64,000 nucleotides of DNA from Daphnia pulex (taxonomy: Eukaryota; Arthropoda; Branchiopoda; Diplostraca; Daphniidae): contig NC_060027.1 in assembly GCF_021134715.1 (NCBI RefSeq), positions 2,914,001 to 2,978,000 of the forward strand. Reading direction: 5' to 3'. Position numbers and translations under genes: made by a program. Shown piece by piece: positions 33,016-45,558 of this stretch. The notes under the pieces were generated by a model. That model saw only the letters and a list, made by a program, of their open reading frames with translations, ran no database searches and was not told where the DNA came from. Numbering within the stretch: position 1 is the stretch's first letter; every line of letters begins with the position of its first letter.

Positions 33016-34986
33016 ATGAAGTTTGGACGTCTACTCATTTTCGTGGCCTTAAAGCTAGCGGCCGTTGTTAGTGTTAAACAAGATGGTAAGTGGCTTCCGA
33101 TTAAATCTAAATAAATTCAATTCAAATAATTACCACAAATATCTTGAGGTGTTATCATAATTTTGTATTATTTACAGATCTGATTATCGCTGTCGGCGAT
33201 AAGCTAGAGTTTCTCAAAGATGGAAGCACATACCAAACACTGGCGCTGGATTCTTACAATGCGTCAAAATTTTCGGCCCTCGCCTACGATGCCACGACAC
33301 AGAAACTCTTTTTCTCCGACATCCGACATCGTCATGGTCACATATTCAGTGTCAGCCTCGACAGTGAATCTCGCCGTAATGTTGAAGACATCGTAGAAAG
33401 TAATTCCATAATTATACGAATCTATTATACCATTCTATGGACGATTAGTAGTGTTGTGTTTAATGTTGAAGTTGTTGATTCATAGAAAAGAGTAACGAAA
33501 CTGTTGAGAGCCTGACGTATGATCCAGTGGATAATGTTTTGCTGTGGACTGATGGATTAAACAAATCCATCCGTCGTATCCAGATTGACCATGACCGAGT
33601 CCACTCTGAAGGAAAGGCCGGTGTTGAGGTAGTCCACTTTTTGGAATACGATGCTAAACCACGTGGGTTGGTTTCTGATCCCTGCACGAGGTAAGAAATC
33701 ATTTTCATTTCAATAATACTGATAGCTAGCAGCATAGTAGTGAGTTCGCAAAGGCATCTGTAGTGCATCTGACATTTTTATCTCGTTACTTTAGAATGCT
33801 GTACTGGACAAATATTCATAATTCTCGTCCAACTATTGAACGTTCGTTTCTCAACGGAAGTCACCGTGAAATTGTTGTTAAAACCGACTTGTTACTGCCG
33901 AATTCTCTAGATCTAGACGTGGTGGAACAGAGACTATACTGGGCAGAGAGTTTGCCTAACGGATATTTCCATATTGAAAGAAGTTTCGTGAACGGAACGG
34001 GAAGACACGAAATCTATCGGGGTACCGGGCAATTTGTCGTCAACCTCGCGGTAGGCTAAACTACCGATATCACATTTTTCTCTTATAGTCGATTAACCAT
34101 TCCTTTAATTATTAAGGTGGGAGTTGACTATGTTTACTGGAGCGATTACGATCATAAGAAACTCTGGTTTCTTAGAAAAGACGGATCATCAAAGCGACCC
34201 TTAAGTCTGGGAACATTTCGTGACCCTGTCATGAGTGTAGTGCTATTTCGTCGTCAACCGATAGATTGCTGTCTGGTTTCCTCATCAGAAACTTGTCAGC
34301 CAACGAAAGAAGTTCTCGTTAAGAGCCAGCCTGTGGTAATTCTGGAATCGACGTCATCCAGACACGACGATGTTGATATTTGTACAGGTTTTTGCTATCA
34401 CAACGGTGATTGTACTATTCTCTTGAATTCCGTTTTGCGCTGCAGGTAATGATCGTAATCATCCGAACAGGTTTAACAAATTTTTACAAAATTGTAGGCT
34501 CACATATCTCGTTTGTTAGTTGCCCAGCTGGATTCAGTGGCGATCGGTGTGAATTACTCGATGGGCAATCAGATGCGTGGTCATATGATAACCCAGAAGT
34601 AGAAGAAATGGACAGAGAAAATGAGACAATGACTCTTGATCAGATGTCATCGTCATTTGAAACGATAGCTAAAACATGCATACCCATCACTTGCTTCGTT
34701 TTAATAGCAATTGTTGCCATCGTCAAACTCCGATTATTCACTACCATTTTCAAGTCTCTGCGAAGAGATAACGACGACAATGCTGCGGTCGTACAAAATT
34801 TGGAAAATTGCTACAAAATGTGTGAAAGGGTAATGCATTCGCTTTCTGGAGGTTTTAAGCAATTAAATTGTTATGCGTTTTAATTTTTAGCCGTTTCCGC
34901 AACTTCAAGCCGTAAGCGCTCCGGTGCCGGACAATAGTTGGAAACAAAGTGGTGACCGTGCTACCTTAATCGAGAACGAATTTTGA
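33016..34986 (+). CDS. Cueball-like YWTD/EGF membrane protein (cue4)
   Basis: ATG at 33016 opens a signal peptide (MKFGRLLIFVALKLAAVVS). Propeller exons follow with LFFSDI, LLWTDG, LYWTN, LYWAES and VYWSDYDHKK, then an EGF split over an exon junction as in cue1 (FCYHNGDC, then CPAGFSGDRCE), a membrane segment (around CIPITCFVLIAIVAIV), and a conserved donor after the CER codons. A final exon encodes PFPQLQAVSAPVPDNSWKQ and ends ATLIENEF with the stop ending at 34986. With cue1 it is the only full-module copy. It starts only 150 bases beyond the right end of the 6.4-kb transposon, so its upstream region was interrupted by the insertion. Length is about 495 aa. No break is seen. Confidence 0.84.
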
Positions 34987-35728
34987 AATGGGAGAAAAGC
35001 TCTCAGTGCAAGTTTTGTACATATTTTTTGGGTCGGTGAATTATTTCAACTGTTTATTCCGTACATTACGGTATAATTTGTGCACTAGTGCTGTAAAATG
35101 ACGCACTCAATAATGGCGTCTATTGATTATGTAATTCCCCTTTTAAAAAATGTAAATCAAATTATTTTTTTAATTTTATCACTTCTTTGCAGACACGTTT
35201 CGTTTTCTTTTGATTCAATTGTTGAAGACAAGCAATCATCATACAATGCCAATTTACCATACAAAGCGTTTGGCTTGCAACACTTTTGAAACATATGATA
35301 GGCCTAGTAATCGATTATTTACTCGGCATTCTTTGCTCGGTTTTTATTGTAAGTCGACAGAGGTCCTGTTGTGTGCACTGTTTACTATTAGAAGTAGAAC
35401 TACACAGTTATTTTTATCTTTTGTGCAATAAATGCGGATCAGACGTTATTTACGAGCGAGATCAAAGCATCTGAATCTGTAATTTGATCAACGAGTTGCT
35501 TATAACGTAACATTTCAGTTTCAGGGTTATAAAAAAATATTACAGAGTCATTCTTCGTCTTTGTAGACTGCCAGATTAAGTTGTTTTCGAGTGCTGATTG
35601 TGTGTAAATTACTGAAAAAAAATGTTGCAGACTTAACACACTTCCAAATCATTCGGGAGATTTTGCTTGCAAGTGACGGACGGAATAAAATACCACTAGA
35701 GACAAATTCACGTTGAAAGGTATACGAA
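34987..35728. other. Intergenic spacer, cue4 to DPEP-B
   Basis: AT-rich. It contains the cue4 3' UTR and DPEP-B upstream sequence. Short frames at 35098-35289 and 35439-35639 have no domain. Confidence 0.5.
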
Positions 35729-37639
35729 ATGAAACTGAGTTTAATTGTTTTATCACTTCTGTTGGTAGCGGAGGGGATCCACAGCTCTCGCTACCGACGC
35801 TTCGATCCGGCTACCAAAGAGAATTATTTAAAACAAGCTAGAGGTGTTCTGGAACGAGTTCCGCTTATTGATGGGTAAGGATGAAACAATTGATTAAATT
35901 TAAAGTGTGTACAAGTTTCTCATTTTATTTTAAATGAATTGCAGTCACAATGATTTTCCGTGGACTCTGCGTAATTATGCCAAAAATCAAATCGCAGCCT
36001 TGAATATAACTGACTTGACCAAATTGGAACCTTGGGCCAGTTCTCCATCGTCTCATACAGACATCAACAGACTGCGCCAGGGTCAAGTCGGAGCTCAGGT
36101 AATGTTAGCAACCCGAAATTATTGAATCCAAATTGAAGTTAAAGTGACACTTTATTTTGTATGTACACCATCTATAGTTTTGGGTGGCCTATGTGGACTG
36201 CAAGACTCAATACAAGGACGCCCTCGCCAAGACATGGGAACAGATTGACGTCATTCATCGAATGGTGGAAGCCAATCCCAGTACTTTCGAATTTGTTACA
36301 TCAGCAAAAGGTTCCACATTGACGATAACTTTTCTTAACGCTAGCTGAAGCCTGAAGGATAGTTTTGACTTAATTTTTTTGACATTTCAGGGATCTTGGA
36401 CGCTTTTAGCCAGGGGAAAATTGGCAGTCTCGTAGGAGTGGAAGGTGGCCATTCCATCGACAGCTCATTGGGCATACTCCGTATGATGTATGACATGGGT
36501 GTGCGCTACATGACATTGACCCATGCTTGTCCTACTCCTTGGTAACAATCTGCTCTTAATATAAGTTTGTTGCGCCATTCTAATCTGACGTTTATTGGCT
36601 TTAGGGCGGATAACTCGCAACTGGACAATCCAGGCGGAATGCCTGTCAATGATGGCCTCTCTTCTTTTGGCAAGGTATGACCCGACTTCATGTTATCTGG
36701 AAAAATAAAAGATTTATCGGAACTTTTTCGCTTTCAAGCTGGTTATTAAGGAAATGAATCGATTGGGAATGCTGATTGATTTGTCGCACGTTTCACGCAA
36801 AACGATGAGAGACGCACTGGAAACTAGCACAGCGCCCGTCATTTTCTCTCACTCGTCGGCGTACGCATTGTGCAACAACACGCGCAATGTACCCGATGAC
36901 ATTCTCAAGTTGGTGGCTCAAAAGGGTGGCGTCGTCATGATCAACTTTTATTCGGACTTCGTGACTTGCAGTATTTCTCCAGCAACTCTTCAAGATGTTG
37001 CAAGTATGTAAACTTGTTTTTAAAAGATAGTGTAAACTGGTTACTTATTGTAACTGATACTGTTTTATTATTAGACCACATGGATCATATCCGAAAAGTT
37101 GCGGGAGTTGATAACATCGGGATTGGAGCCGACTACAACGGTGTCTCAAGGTAAGATTTTTAAAATTTAACGTTATGCCTATAACCTTTGATTATCTTGT
37201 AATATTAAAATACCGATAGGGTACCAGAAGGATTGGGTGACGTTTCGAAATATCCGGACTTGTTTGCTGAGTTAATCGCTCGCGGTTGGACAGAAAGCGA
37301 TCTGGAAAAAGTTGCCGGTTTGAATTTCTTGCGTGTCTTCAAAGGCACCGAAGAGGTTTGATAATTATTTTATTTTTTAAAGTTATTCTTTATTAATTCT
37401 AATTTTCATGTGTGCAGGTGCGAGATCAGATGGCAGCCGATGGTGTGAAGCCGTTCGACAATTGGATTCCGCAGACGGACCTGCCCGTCGAGTCTCTTCC
37501 GTGTAGCACCGGCGATTACAGCAACAACACATACACTAACCCTAACAATAATGCTGGGCGAACTGAATTTTCTTTTCTCTCCTTTTCCTGTCTCTCTTTA
37601 GTTTTTTACTCTTCAACTTTATTCCTCGGTTATCTTTAA
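35729..37639 (+). CDS. M19 membrane dipeptidase, copy B, with GPI-type C-terminus
   Basis: ATG at 35729 opens a signal peptide ([20 protein letters not shown]). M19 metal ligands are all present: [33 protein letters not shown] and GADYNG, spread over short GT-AG exons as in copy A. The last exon starts [16 protein letters not shown] and continues past [12 protein letters not shown] into a Ser/Asn spacer and a hydrophobic end ([15 protein letters not shown]) before the stop ending at 37639. That order (small residues, spacer, hydrophobic tail) is the signature of a GPI-attachment signal, as in mammalian membrane dipeptidase. Among the four copies only this one has it. It is likely anchored at the outer cell surface. 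It lies just downstream of cue4. Confidence 0.9.
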
Positions 37640-40122
37640 TTTGCCTATGAATAATTTGCAAGAGCCTAAGCAAATCTTTATATCTTCCATTCTTCCAGTT
37701 AGATTTTTAAGATTGTATCACTTGACTATGGAATATGGAATATTCATGATTTCATTAAACTTCCTTAACAAACTTTACACCTTCTTTAACTTTAAATATG
37801 TAAATAACATGAAATTTATTTAGAAAATATGTCGAGAATTTTTTAGGCAAATTACAAATAATATAGTGTGGAATGGATAGGTGAATTGGACAAGTCGTTG
37901 CTTTCAGATCAATGACATCTTAGGACCCAAGATTCTTCAGGTGATCAAAGTTAACTTTCCCAATTACCGCCAGATGACGAATGGCAGACTCTAGCCAACG
38001 AGGAGTGATATCCTTCGTGCTTAAGGTGAAAGATTCGCTCTTTCAATAACCGGATTGATTTAACTGTAATATCCCATCGCTAGAGTTGGGTGGTAGTTTT
38101 AGCTACAAGTTTCATGGCCATGGTTACGTGAAACGTAGTGCTGGTGTCAGATAGGTCAATAACCCGTTTGGCATTGAAAAGAATGTTCAATTTACGCTAG
38201 AAATATCTGCTTCGTTCGTCAATGAATTGCAAATTTCTTTTTCTACAGCTGAGCGTACGAAAATTCGTAACTGATGTGTGTGGTGTGTCGGAAATATCCA
38301 CTTTTGGAATTGGCCATGGGCATGGAGAGATGGTTTCCTGTCTCCATATTAAATTTCCCATAAGGGGTTGTCCGCTTTTTTAACGATCAGAGGATTTTCC
38401 AGTGTGCCGCTAGATGGCGTTTGATTGTTTTGAAAATGACGAAATGTGTGAACGAGTTATGTCATCTTCTTTTCTGGTTTGTGTTTGAATTTTGCTGTTT
38501 TACTGCCAAAAATCAACCAATTATATACATGTAAGCTTATTGTGATTATTCTAACTACACAGTAGCAAGTTTTCTATCAGTCACTGTGTACTCGACTAAT
38601 TGGTACATTTGGAATTGTAGAAAATGTACCTGCCGTCTGGTCATCAGATTAATTTGGACCCCATTTTAAGAAAAAATTGCTCAACACTTCTGTAACTCAC
38701 ACCCCCAGCTTCATCTGCATCATCCTCTCACATCTTAGTCAAAACTTTGAGCTGTTTTTCCCAAAAGTTGTGGCGTTGGATGTACAATTACAGGTAAGCA
38801 TAACCTTCCGATTTTAATACCTCATCATCCATCAATGCAATAAAATAATCACAAAATTAATACCCTTTTGTTTAACAGGTTCATTCTTGCCTGAAAGATG
38901 TTTACACCTTTGAACACTTTTTGTGGAGTTGTTGCATCATGAAATTGTATTGCATTGCTGCCATTCTCTTCATCTCCCACTTCACAGCTACAAGAAATGA
39001 GTAATAGGAAGCCTACAACAGATTGAGGTAAAGGTGTGCTTCTATGTTCTCTCTTTATCATGTAATTCACTTTGGATTCCACCTTGGCGGTGGGTATTTA
39101 TGGGCCTCACTGCAATGTTAAAACCTTTTTCTGTTCTTTGATTTCGGAATACATAGGTTGTGTGTATGCCATTGGATCCATTGGATTTTTCGAGTCGGCC
39201 GCCGATGTCAATCTACAACGCAGTTTCTTTATTGGAATTGTGTGGTCCTGGCAGAGATCCTTGATGCTGGGCTTTGTCCATTACAGAAGAGTGACTTCTA
39301 CCAACTTTCTGCTCCATCCTTATCTTCACTACCCACACTCATCTAGCTTCTCTGCTTATTATGCTGCTAATAGTGCTAAACAATTTGTCATACTTCACTG
39401 ACGAGTTAGACCAGTCGCTTCCGTCCGCTTGTCACTCTCCATGGAATTATGCCCAGGTACCCGACAATCGACTTATTTTCTTAGATTATCTACTAGTATT
39501 TAGTAGTCGTAATAATCTACTTGCGTTAAACTCTCTGTCTGTGTAATAATTCCAAAATAATTCCAAAATCAGGCCCTTCTTGCGCGCTTAAGTGTTACTT
39601 GAAACCCGAAAGTGAACTTTGTTCCATGTACAGTTCTGAGTATTGCTAGTTAGGATTCAAGCAAATAAAAGTGCTGTTAAATTTTTTGAGCCAAAAAACC
39701 TGATCAATGTTAGCTTTTTTCAAGTTTCATTGTCATTTCACTTAATAAGAATTGTTTTGTCTTTATTCAGGTAATGAAGAGGAGATGTTGAGAAGATGGA
39801 CACCAGAAGGTCGCCGGTATCTGGAAAAAATCAGCGCGGATCGTCAGGGGAAAAGCTTTGACCACTTTGAGCAGCTTTTTCTTTATCTTCATTATTCGTG
39901 GACACCAACTGACAACGTAAGTTGAAATGACGATAGAATATTTTCGTTCGTAGTAATCTGACTGAAAGATGATTTTATTATCTAATTTAGATGTCTCCGG
40001 TTTCCCATCATGCGATCAGAGACACGATCGCTGTGGGTCCCACTACAAGAACTTCATGGCATATTTACGAGCGGTTCAATGCGGATCATCATTTATTGTT
40101 GGTATATGTTAGTGTTAGTTAA
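37640..40122. other. Spacer with unrecognised exon-like pieces
   Basis: The stretch starts with the DPEP-B 3' UTR. On the plus strand, 39770-39917 looks like an exon: it has a CAG acceptor, reads EEEMLRRWTPEGRRYLEKI then FDHFEQLFLYLHYSW, and ends at a GTAAGT donor. A following segment from 39991 is in frame (MSPVSHHAIRDTIAVGP) and stops near the MITE. Earlier exon-like pieces sit at about 38720-38792 (donor GTAAGC) and 38880-38990 (VHSCLKDVYTFEHFLW). The protein-like composition suggests a real but unidentified gene or an old pseudogene. I cannot name a family. Confidence 0.3.
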
Positions 40123-40449
40123 CCCGTTGGCTGCCACGCCTTTGTTCTCCCCTAGCTCCTTAGCACGGGCCGCGCTGTTCGGTCTCGTGGTTTACATGCC
40201 GCGGGATGGGACAGTCGCACCAGCCCCAGATTCGCCGAAAGGCCCTGTTAGGCAATGCACCATAGGGACTTCCCCCTTGTCGATACGGTGATGGATTCTA
40301 GAGGTTGTGCATTCCATCTTCTCCTGTCACCGTGTCAGCCCGGACTTGTCAGCAATGGCAAGTCCCTCTTTGGTCATGGATCCTTCTGACGTGGCGCGTA
40401 GAGTAGTAGAAAAACAACCTACGGGTTGTATGGCGTGGCAGCCAACGGG
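40123..40449. mobile_element. piggyBac-type MITE with TTAA target duplication
   Basis: Perfect 18-bp terminal inverted repeats (CCCGTTGGCTGCCACGCC at the left, its exact complement at the right) bound a 327-bp GC-richer segment. TTAA lies immediately outside each end (40119-40122 and 40450-40453). TTAA duplications and TIRs starting with CCC are characteristic of piggyBac-family elements. It encodes no transposase and is therefore non-autonomous. The perfect TIRs and target duplication suggest a fairly recent insertion. Confidence 0.88.
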
Positions 40450-43116
40450 TTAACTACTTGTATGTATGTATGTATGTTTGTTTGGTATGTCAGTAAAAAA
40501 GTGGAGGAATTGTGGGTGGAGGCGGGACAATAAATGCAATTCCTTTCAGATGTAATTTACACTTTTATTTATTTTTCATCTAATAATCATTAAGAATAAG
40601 ATAAATCTGTATCATTCAGACCCATTTTTTACATAACTGGTAGGATCTATGATGTAACAAATTTACTTTGAGGAGTGACTGTTTAAGCGTTTACCTATCC
40701 GCCGAACTATTTGTTAAACATCTCGGGTCGATCTAGCCTTTAGAAACACTACAATTGTTGCTAAATCGGCTACATACATAAACGTTTATGTCTTTATTTA
40801 GTTAAACGACAGTGTGAGATCTATTAAAATTGTGCCTAACAAGACCAATAGCTGTTTAGCTTGCTTCCATACGCGAATATACTGAAATACACAAGAGCCA
40901 AAGATCCTTTGTTGGTCTGGTGGGTAATAGTTACAGGTAGTAAAGTTCTTCTGGAAAAGACGAGAAGAAACTGCTGCAGCTGAAGGCCATTCGGTCATTG
41001 CAAAAGTATTAGAATCAGCAGACATCATAACTCGCATTATTTAGAAAATAAGACTTTTGGGCCTGAATGAGGCGTACTCTCCATGAAAGGAAGGAGATTC
41101 CACCCAAAAGAAAAACGACCACAAATAAAAACAATCGAACCAAAATAAATATTAAATATTTCATTTCCATCTTGAGGATGGATCAGCATGGCTGCATCAT
41201 CAGATATCTCATTTGAAGCAGCAGGTATCCTGTAAAAGAAAAAGTGATCTCACAAACAGAATTCAACATTTTTATTAGACACACAAGATTGTTTGAAATT
41301 CTAAATGATACCAAGGAGCTAAAAGTCAGCAAAAACAAAAGAATTCAAAATTGATTGTTACAGAATCTGATTGGTTACGGTTCCTTACTAATTCAAACTT
41401 TCCAATTTCAACACAACAAGTTATTGTGAATTTCTATTTTGAATAGTGCAGTTATTCAGAAGACTCTTTTCTCTAAGAAAGATTTACTTGTTAATTTTAG
41501 TGCAAAACAAAAAACTGAAGAATCTGCATATTTTCAAACCCTTGCAAGCCAAATATACCACCCAAGGAAAACTTTTCATGTTCAAACTTTGCCATTCAGT
41601 TGGAAAGACACAGCCTAAAATTGTGAGTACAAGTTTATTTCTAAGCAGCCTTACCTATATTATCCACCATTCAAATCAGTCATGTTTGGTCTTGATTTTT
41701 CAGCCATGAAAATGTGAATGGAAACACCTGAATGAAACAAATACAAATGAAAATTTAGCATTCAATTTTTTTGTTTTAACCAATGAACATTTGTAAGTAT
41801 GGTTTGGACTCTTTGCGAGAGTAACATTTTTTGTTACAAAACAAATTCAAGAACATTTGAGTTCTAATGGAATGTATGGTTAGTAAGACCCAAAAATTAT
41901 TGAAAACCCGTTTAATATTTCCACACCACTTTTACCACAACAATTTTCAAACAAGAAATCTGTAGTCCTCATTTCCCTAACGCCAACACCACAAAAATCT
42001 TAAGTGAGGAATCAAGAGCGTACATAGTTGAATACTTGAATGTAAATTTAGCATATGGCAAAATTTAAAAATATGGAACATAATAAGTGGCAGTAAGAGA
42101 ATGAAGACGGACTATGCAAGTCTCTAAAAACAGCTAATATTTACTACAACCAAAAGAAGGTAAGAACAATCGAAGTAAAGTTAAATGTATGTAAACTACA
42201 TACCCATGGTATTACCCACTAATTACTTACAACCATTTACGACCATTTATACCATGATGAATGACTACACCCCACAGCACGCGACAAGCCCAATTCCTTC
42301 GAAAAATCCCTTTCCCTCGAAACTCGAAAGAACGAGCCGAAAATCTGTAAGCTAGCCTCTAAGTATTTGGTCTTCAGGTAAAGCTTTCACAAGAACTACC
42401 ACTTCCATGATAAAAGTTTGGCTTTGACAATAAACTGGTTTTCAGGCAAACAAATGAAGCTGAAAAATGTTCTACAAACCAGAACGGCACTCCGGGGATC
42501 TGTCAGCTGCTGTCGAATGTCGATTTTCGTCGAATGCCAGCAGCCATCTTGAAAGTTACGCGCAAGGCGCAACATTGCCATTTTCAGTTTTGCAATTAAA
42601 AACGTCCTCATCCCTCTGCAATTGTAATGACTCTGATGGAAATTTTTTTTAATTATAAAAAAGGTATCATTTCTTATTTTTTGCGAGTAGCATCTGATGT
42701 TGACCTAAATTTGGCCGTTCAAAGTATTAACACACAATTCGGTGTGCGTCACAGCAGTCTTGAACCGCAATTAATGTTGCGACACGATTTAGCGGATCCC
42801 AGTCATCCGAAATCTGAAAAGAAATCAGATACTTCAGCAGATGTCACAATATAAAACGATTACTTACACGCTGCGCACTATCAAGTGCGTAGTGTGAATC
42901 GCGTGCATTAAATTAGCCTACGCCGTAACACACAGACGTTACATCTCTCAAAAGATGACTTTCGTAGCTTTCATGTGAAATCGATCAGTGAACAGAGCGA
43001 TCAGCGCTTTACAAGTCGTGCTAGAGTTTCAACAAGAAGGAAGAACAAACCAAAGTGAAAGCAGAAAATATCTTTTGCAGGCCCATACTTTATTCATTTA
43101 ATTTAATTTTTAAAAT
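40450..43116. other. Spacer with small unresolved open frames
   Basis: A minus-strand piece (41172-41030) reads MEMKYLIFILVRLFLFVVV and continues to a stop, giving a possible small single-pass membrane protein of about 50 aa. A minus-strand frame near 42570 starts MAMLRLARNFQDGCWHS, Arg-rich like a mitochondrial targeting sequence, and is followed by a possible GTTTGT donor. Plus-strand frames at 42467-42854 have no domain. None forms a convincing complete gene. The right end must hold the cue5 promoter. No other repeat or element was recognised. Confidence 0.3.
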
Positions 43117-44888
43117 ATGCAGCTGAAACATTACGTAACTTTCCTTGCAATTGCAATTGCAGTGGTGCGCAGTCTCAAATACGATGGTAAGTGAATGGTG
43201 TGAGTTGAAACGGTCCTTTGCATTTTTTGGGTGTATACATTAGTTGGGTATCACTAGCCTTGTTTGGTAAACCTTTGCTGTGTTTGGTAATAATAATACG
43301 GTTTATTTTCTACGCTGAGTTTGCCAACGAAACATATTATAAGTCCACTGGGTCCTTGATCTTCCTGCTCCCCTTTTTAATATCATTTTTCGTATACAGA
43401 TCTCATCGTTGCCGCTGGTGATCAGCTCGAATTTCTCACCGATGGAAGCGCTTATCGAAGCTTGACTCTCAGTTCTTATAACGCCACGAAATTGTCGGCC
43501 CTCGCTTACGACGCCACGACCCAGAAACTCTATTTCTCAGACCGACACCATCACTACGGTCACATCTTCAGCGTCAGTCTTGGCGATGAATCCAGCCGTC
43601 CCGTTGAAGACATCGTCGAGAGTAATCCATGATCCCATTATTATTACATAAGAAAAAAAGCTGTTATCCTAAAGTATTTGGATTTTTGTTTTGTCACACT
43701 CACATAGAAAGCAACAATGAAACTGTCGAGAGTTTGGCGTACGATTCCGTGAACAAAATGCTGTTGTGGACCGATTGGTTCAATCGATCCATACGTCGAG
43801 TAAAAGTCGCTCAGGAGCATATTCACATAGAAGAGAAGGACGGAATTGAGATTATCCATTTTTTGGAAACTGACGCCAAACCGCGGGGATTGGTATTCGA
43901 TCCTTGCATGAGGTAAAAATCAGTCCAGGAGACTATGACGAAATTTAGTTAATAAAATAGTTGTTTTTTGGTTACTCCCAGGATGTTGTATTGGACCAAC
44001 ATTTATAAATCCCGCCCTACGATTGAACGTTCGTTTCTTAACGGGAGTCAGCGCGAAATCCTCATTCAAAACGATCTGTTTGTGCCCAACGCGCTAGACC
44101 TCGATGTGCTGGAGCAGAGGCTTTACTGGGCAGACAACCTCAGAGAAGACGACTACCACAATTTCCACATTGAAAGAAGCTTCGTGAATGGGAGCGGCAG
44201 AGAGAAAATCTATCGCGGAATTGGGCAATTCATTGTCAGTCTTACGGTATAAAATGCGTTTCGCTTTGGCATATCGAGTTACTTATTCAATTAAAATCGT
44301 TATTCAAACACAAAGGTGGGTGACGACTATGTTTACTGGACGGATTATCACCACAAAAACCTCTGGGCTCTACGGAAAGATGGATCCTCGAAAAGTCCCA
44401 TGATCCTTCGAACATATTCCCGAAATCCAGCAATGGGTGTGGTGATATTCCGTCGCCAGCCACTCGACTGCAGCGCGTGTTTATCACCAGAATTTCACCA
44501 CGGGTCTTCTGAAAGCAAAGAAGAAATAACTGCAGTAATTTTAAGTGTTATGGGCCTCGTCGTAATGGGAATAACCATCACTGTAATTGTTTGGTGGGCG
44601 AGTTTAAAACGGCTCCTCGCTCTGCCTAACAGGAATGAAGGCACTTTCGCTTTCCGTAATTTCCAGAACTGCAGCAGTGCTGTGACCATGTCTGAAATGG
44701 TATAATCTATTATCACTCTGCATACCTTCAAATTAATTTGTTATTTAAGTGATTGAATTTTTGGTTAGATAACAACACACAAGCTGATGACAAGCGAGTC
44801 GACGAAGGAAATCAGCGGAGGCAATGCTATACTACTCATGAATGATAACGACAACGATGGTGGCGCTTTATTGCAATACGAATTTTAA
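43117..44888 (+). CDS. Cueball-like YWTD membrane protein without EGF (cue5)
   Basis: ATG at 43117 opens a short signal peptide (MQLKHYVTFLAIAIAVVRS). Propeller exons carry LYFSDR, LLWTDW, LYWTN, LYWADN and VYWTDYHHKN. One blade has a small insertion (REDDYHNFHIERSF). The exon from 44316 leads into a stalk and a membrane segment (around VILSVMGLVVMGITITVIV). A last exon after the conserved donor position encodes ITTHKLMTSESTKE and ends GALLQYEF at a stop ending at 44888. It therefore lacks EGF like cue2 and cue3 but keeps the tail exon, in a diverged form (Asn/Asp-rich, ALLQYEF instead of ATLxxxE). Length is about 420 aa. Confidence 0.82.
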
Positions 44889-45558
44889 AATCCCAAACGC
44901 TCCGCTTAAACAAAAGATTTTTTTATACTTTTCCATTCCATTAAATATTTCCGCTTGTGATTGGACTATGTACAGTCGACGCATAATCTGTAATATTTTT
45001 GTGTACATCGTTCATTACACTGCCACGCCCTTACTATGGGAATGTGTAAGCATTTTTATAAACTTTGCGTCAGCAGTCCTGATTAGATGCGCATAAGCAA
45101 TGGGCTCTTATATAATTTGCGGACAGTTAAAGAGCTCAAAAATAGGAAAACTACTGTGAAATGAATAAAAAAAACCGGATACGTATCGACGTTTTCTAAT
45201 TGTAGATTTGGAATGAAGTTTGCAAGTTACAACATTGAGCGGAGACTTGGCGATTTCCTAGGCAGCATGAGCAATCACACACAATTCTTTATACTAAACT
45301 CACAGCGATTCTTTACAAAAACACACAAACCAAAGTACACATTAACCAGCCACCATTCGAACTAAAGGGAGAATCAGTGGCGTAAACAAAGACGTCAAGA
45401 CTTCAAGGCCCTTTGAAGTCTTTTCATTTTGGCCGGTTTGTCCGGGCTTCGATCTGAAACGGAAACGTATACATAGTCGTCTTAGTAAATGTTCTTAAAT
45501 TTTATCCGGTTACCAAATAACTATAAGCTTATTTAACAATCAACTCTACAGACTACTC

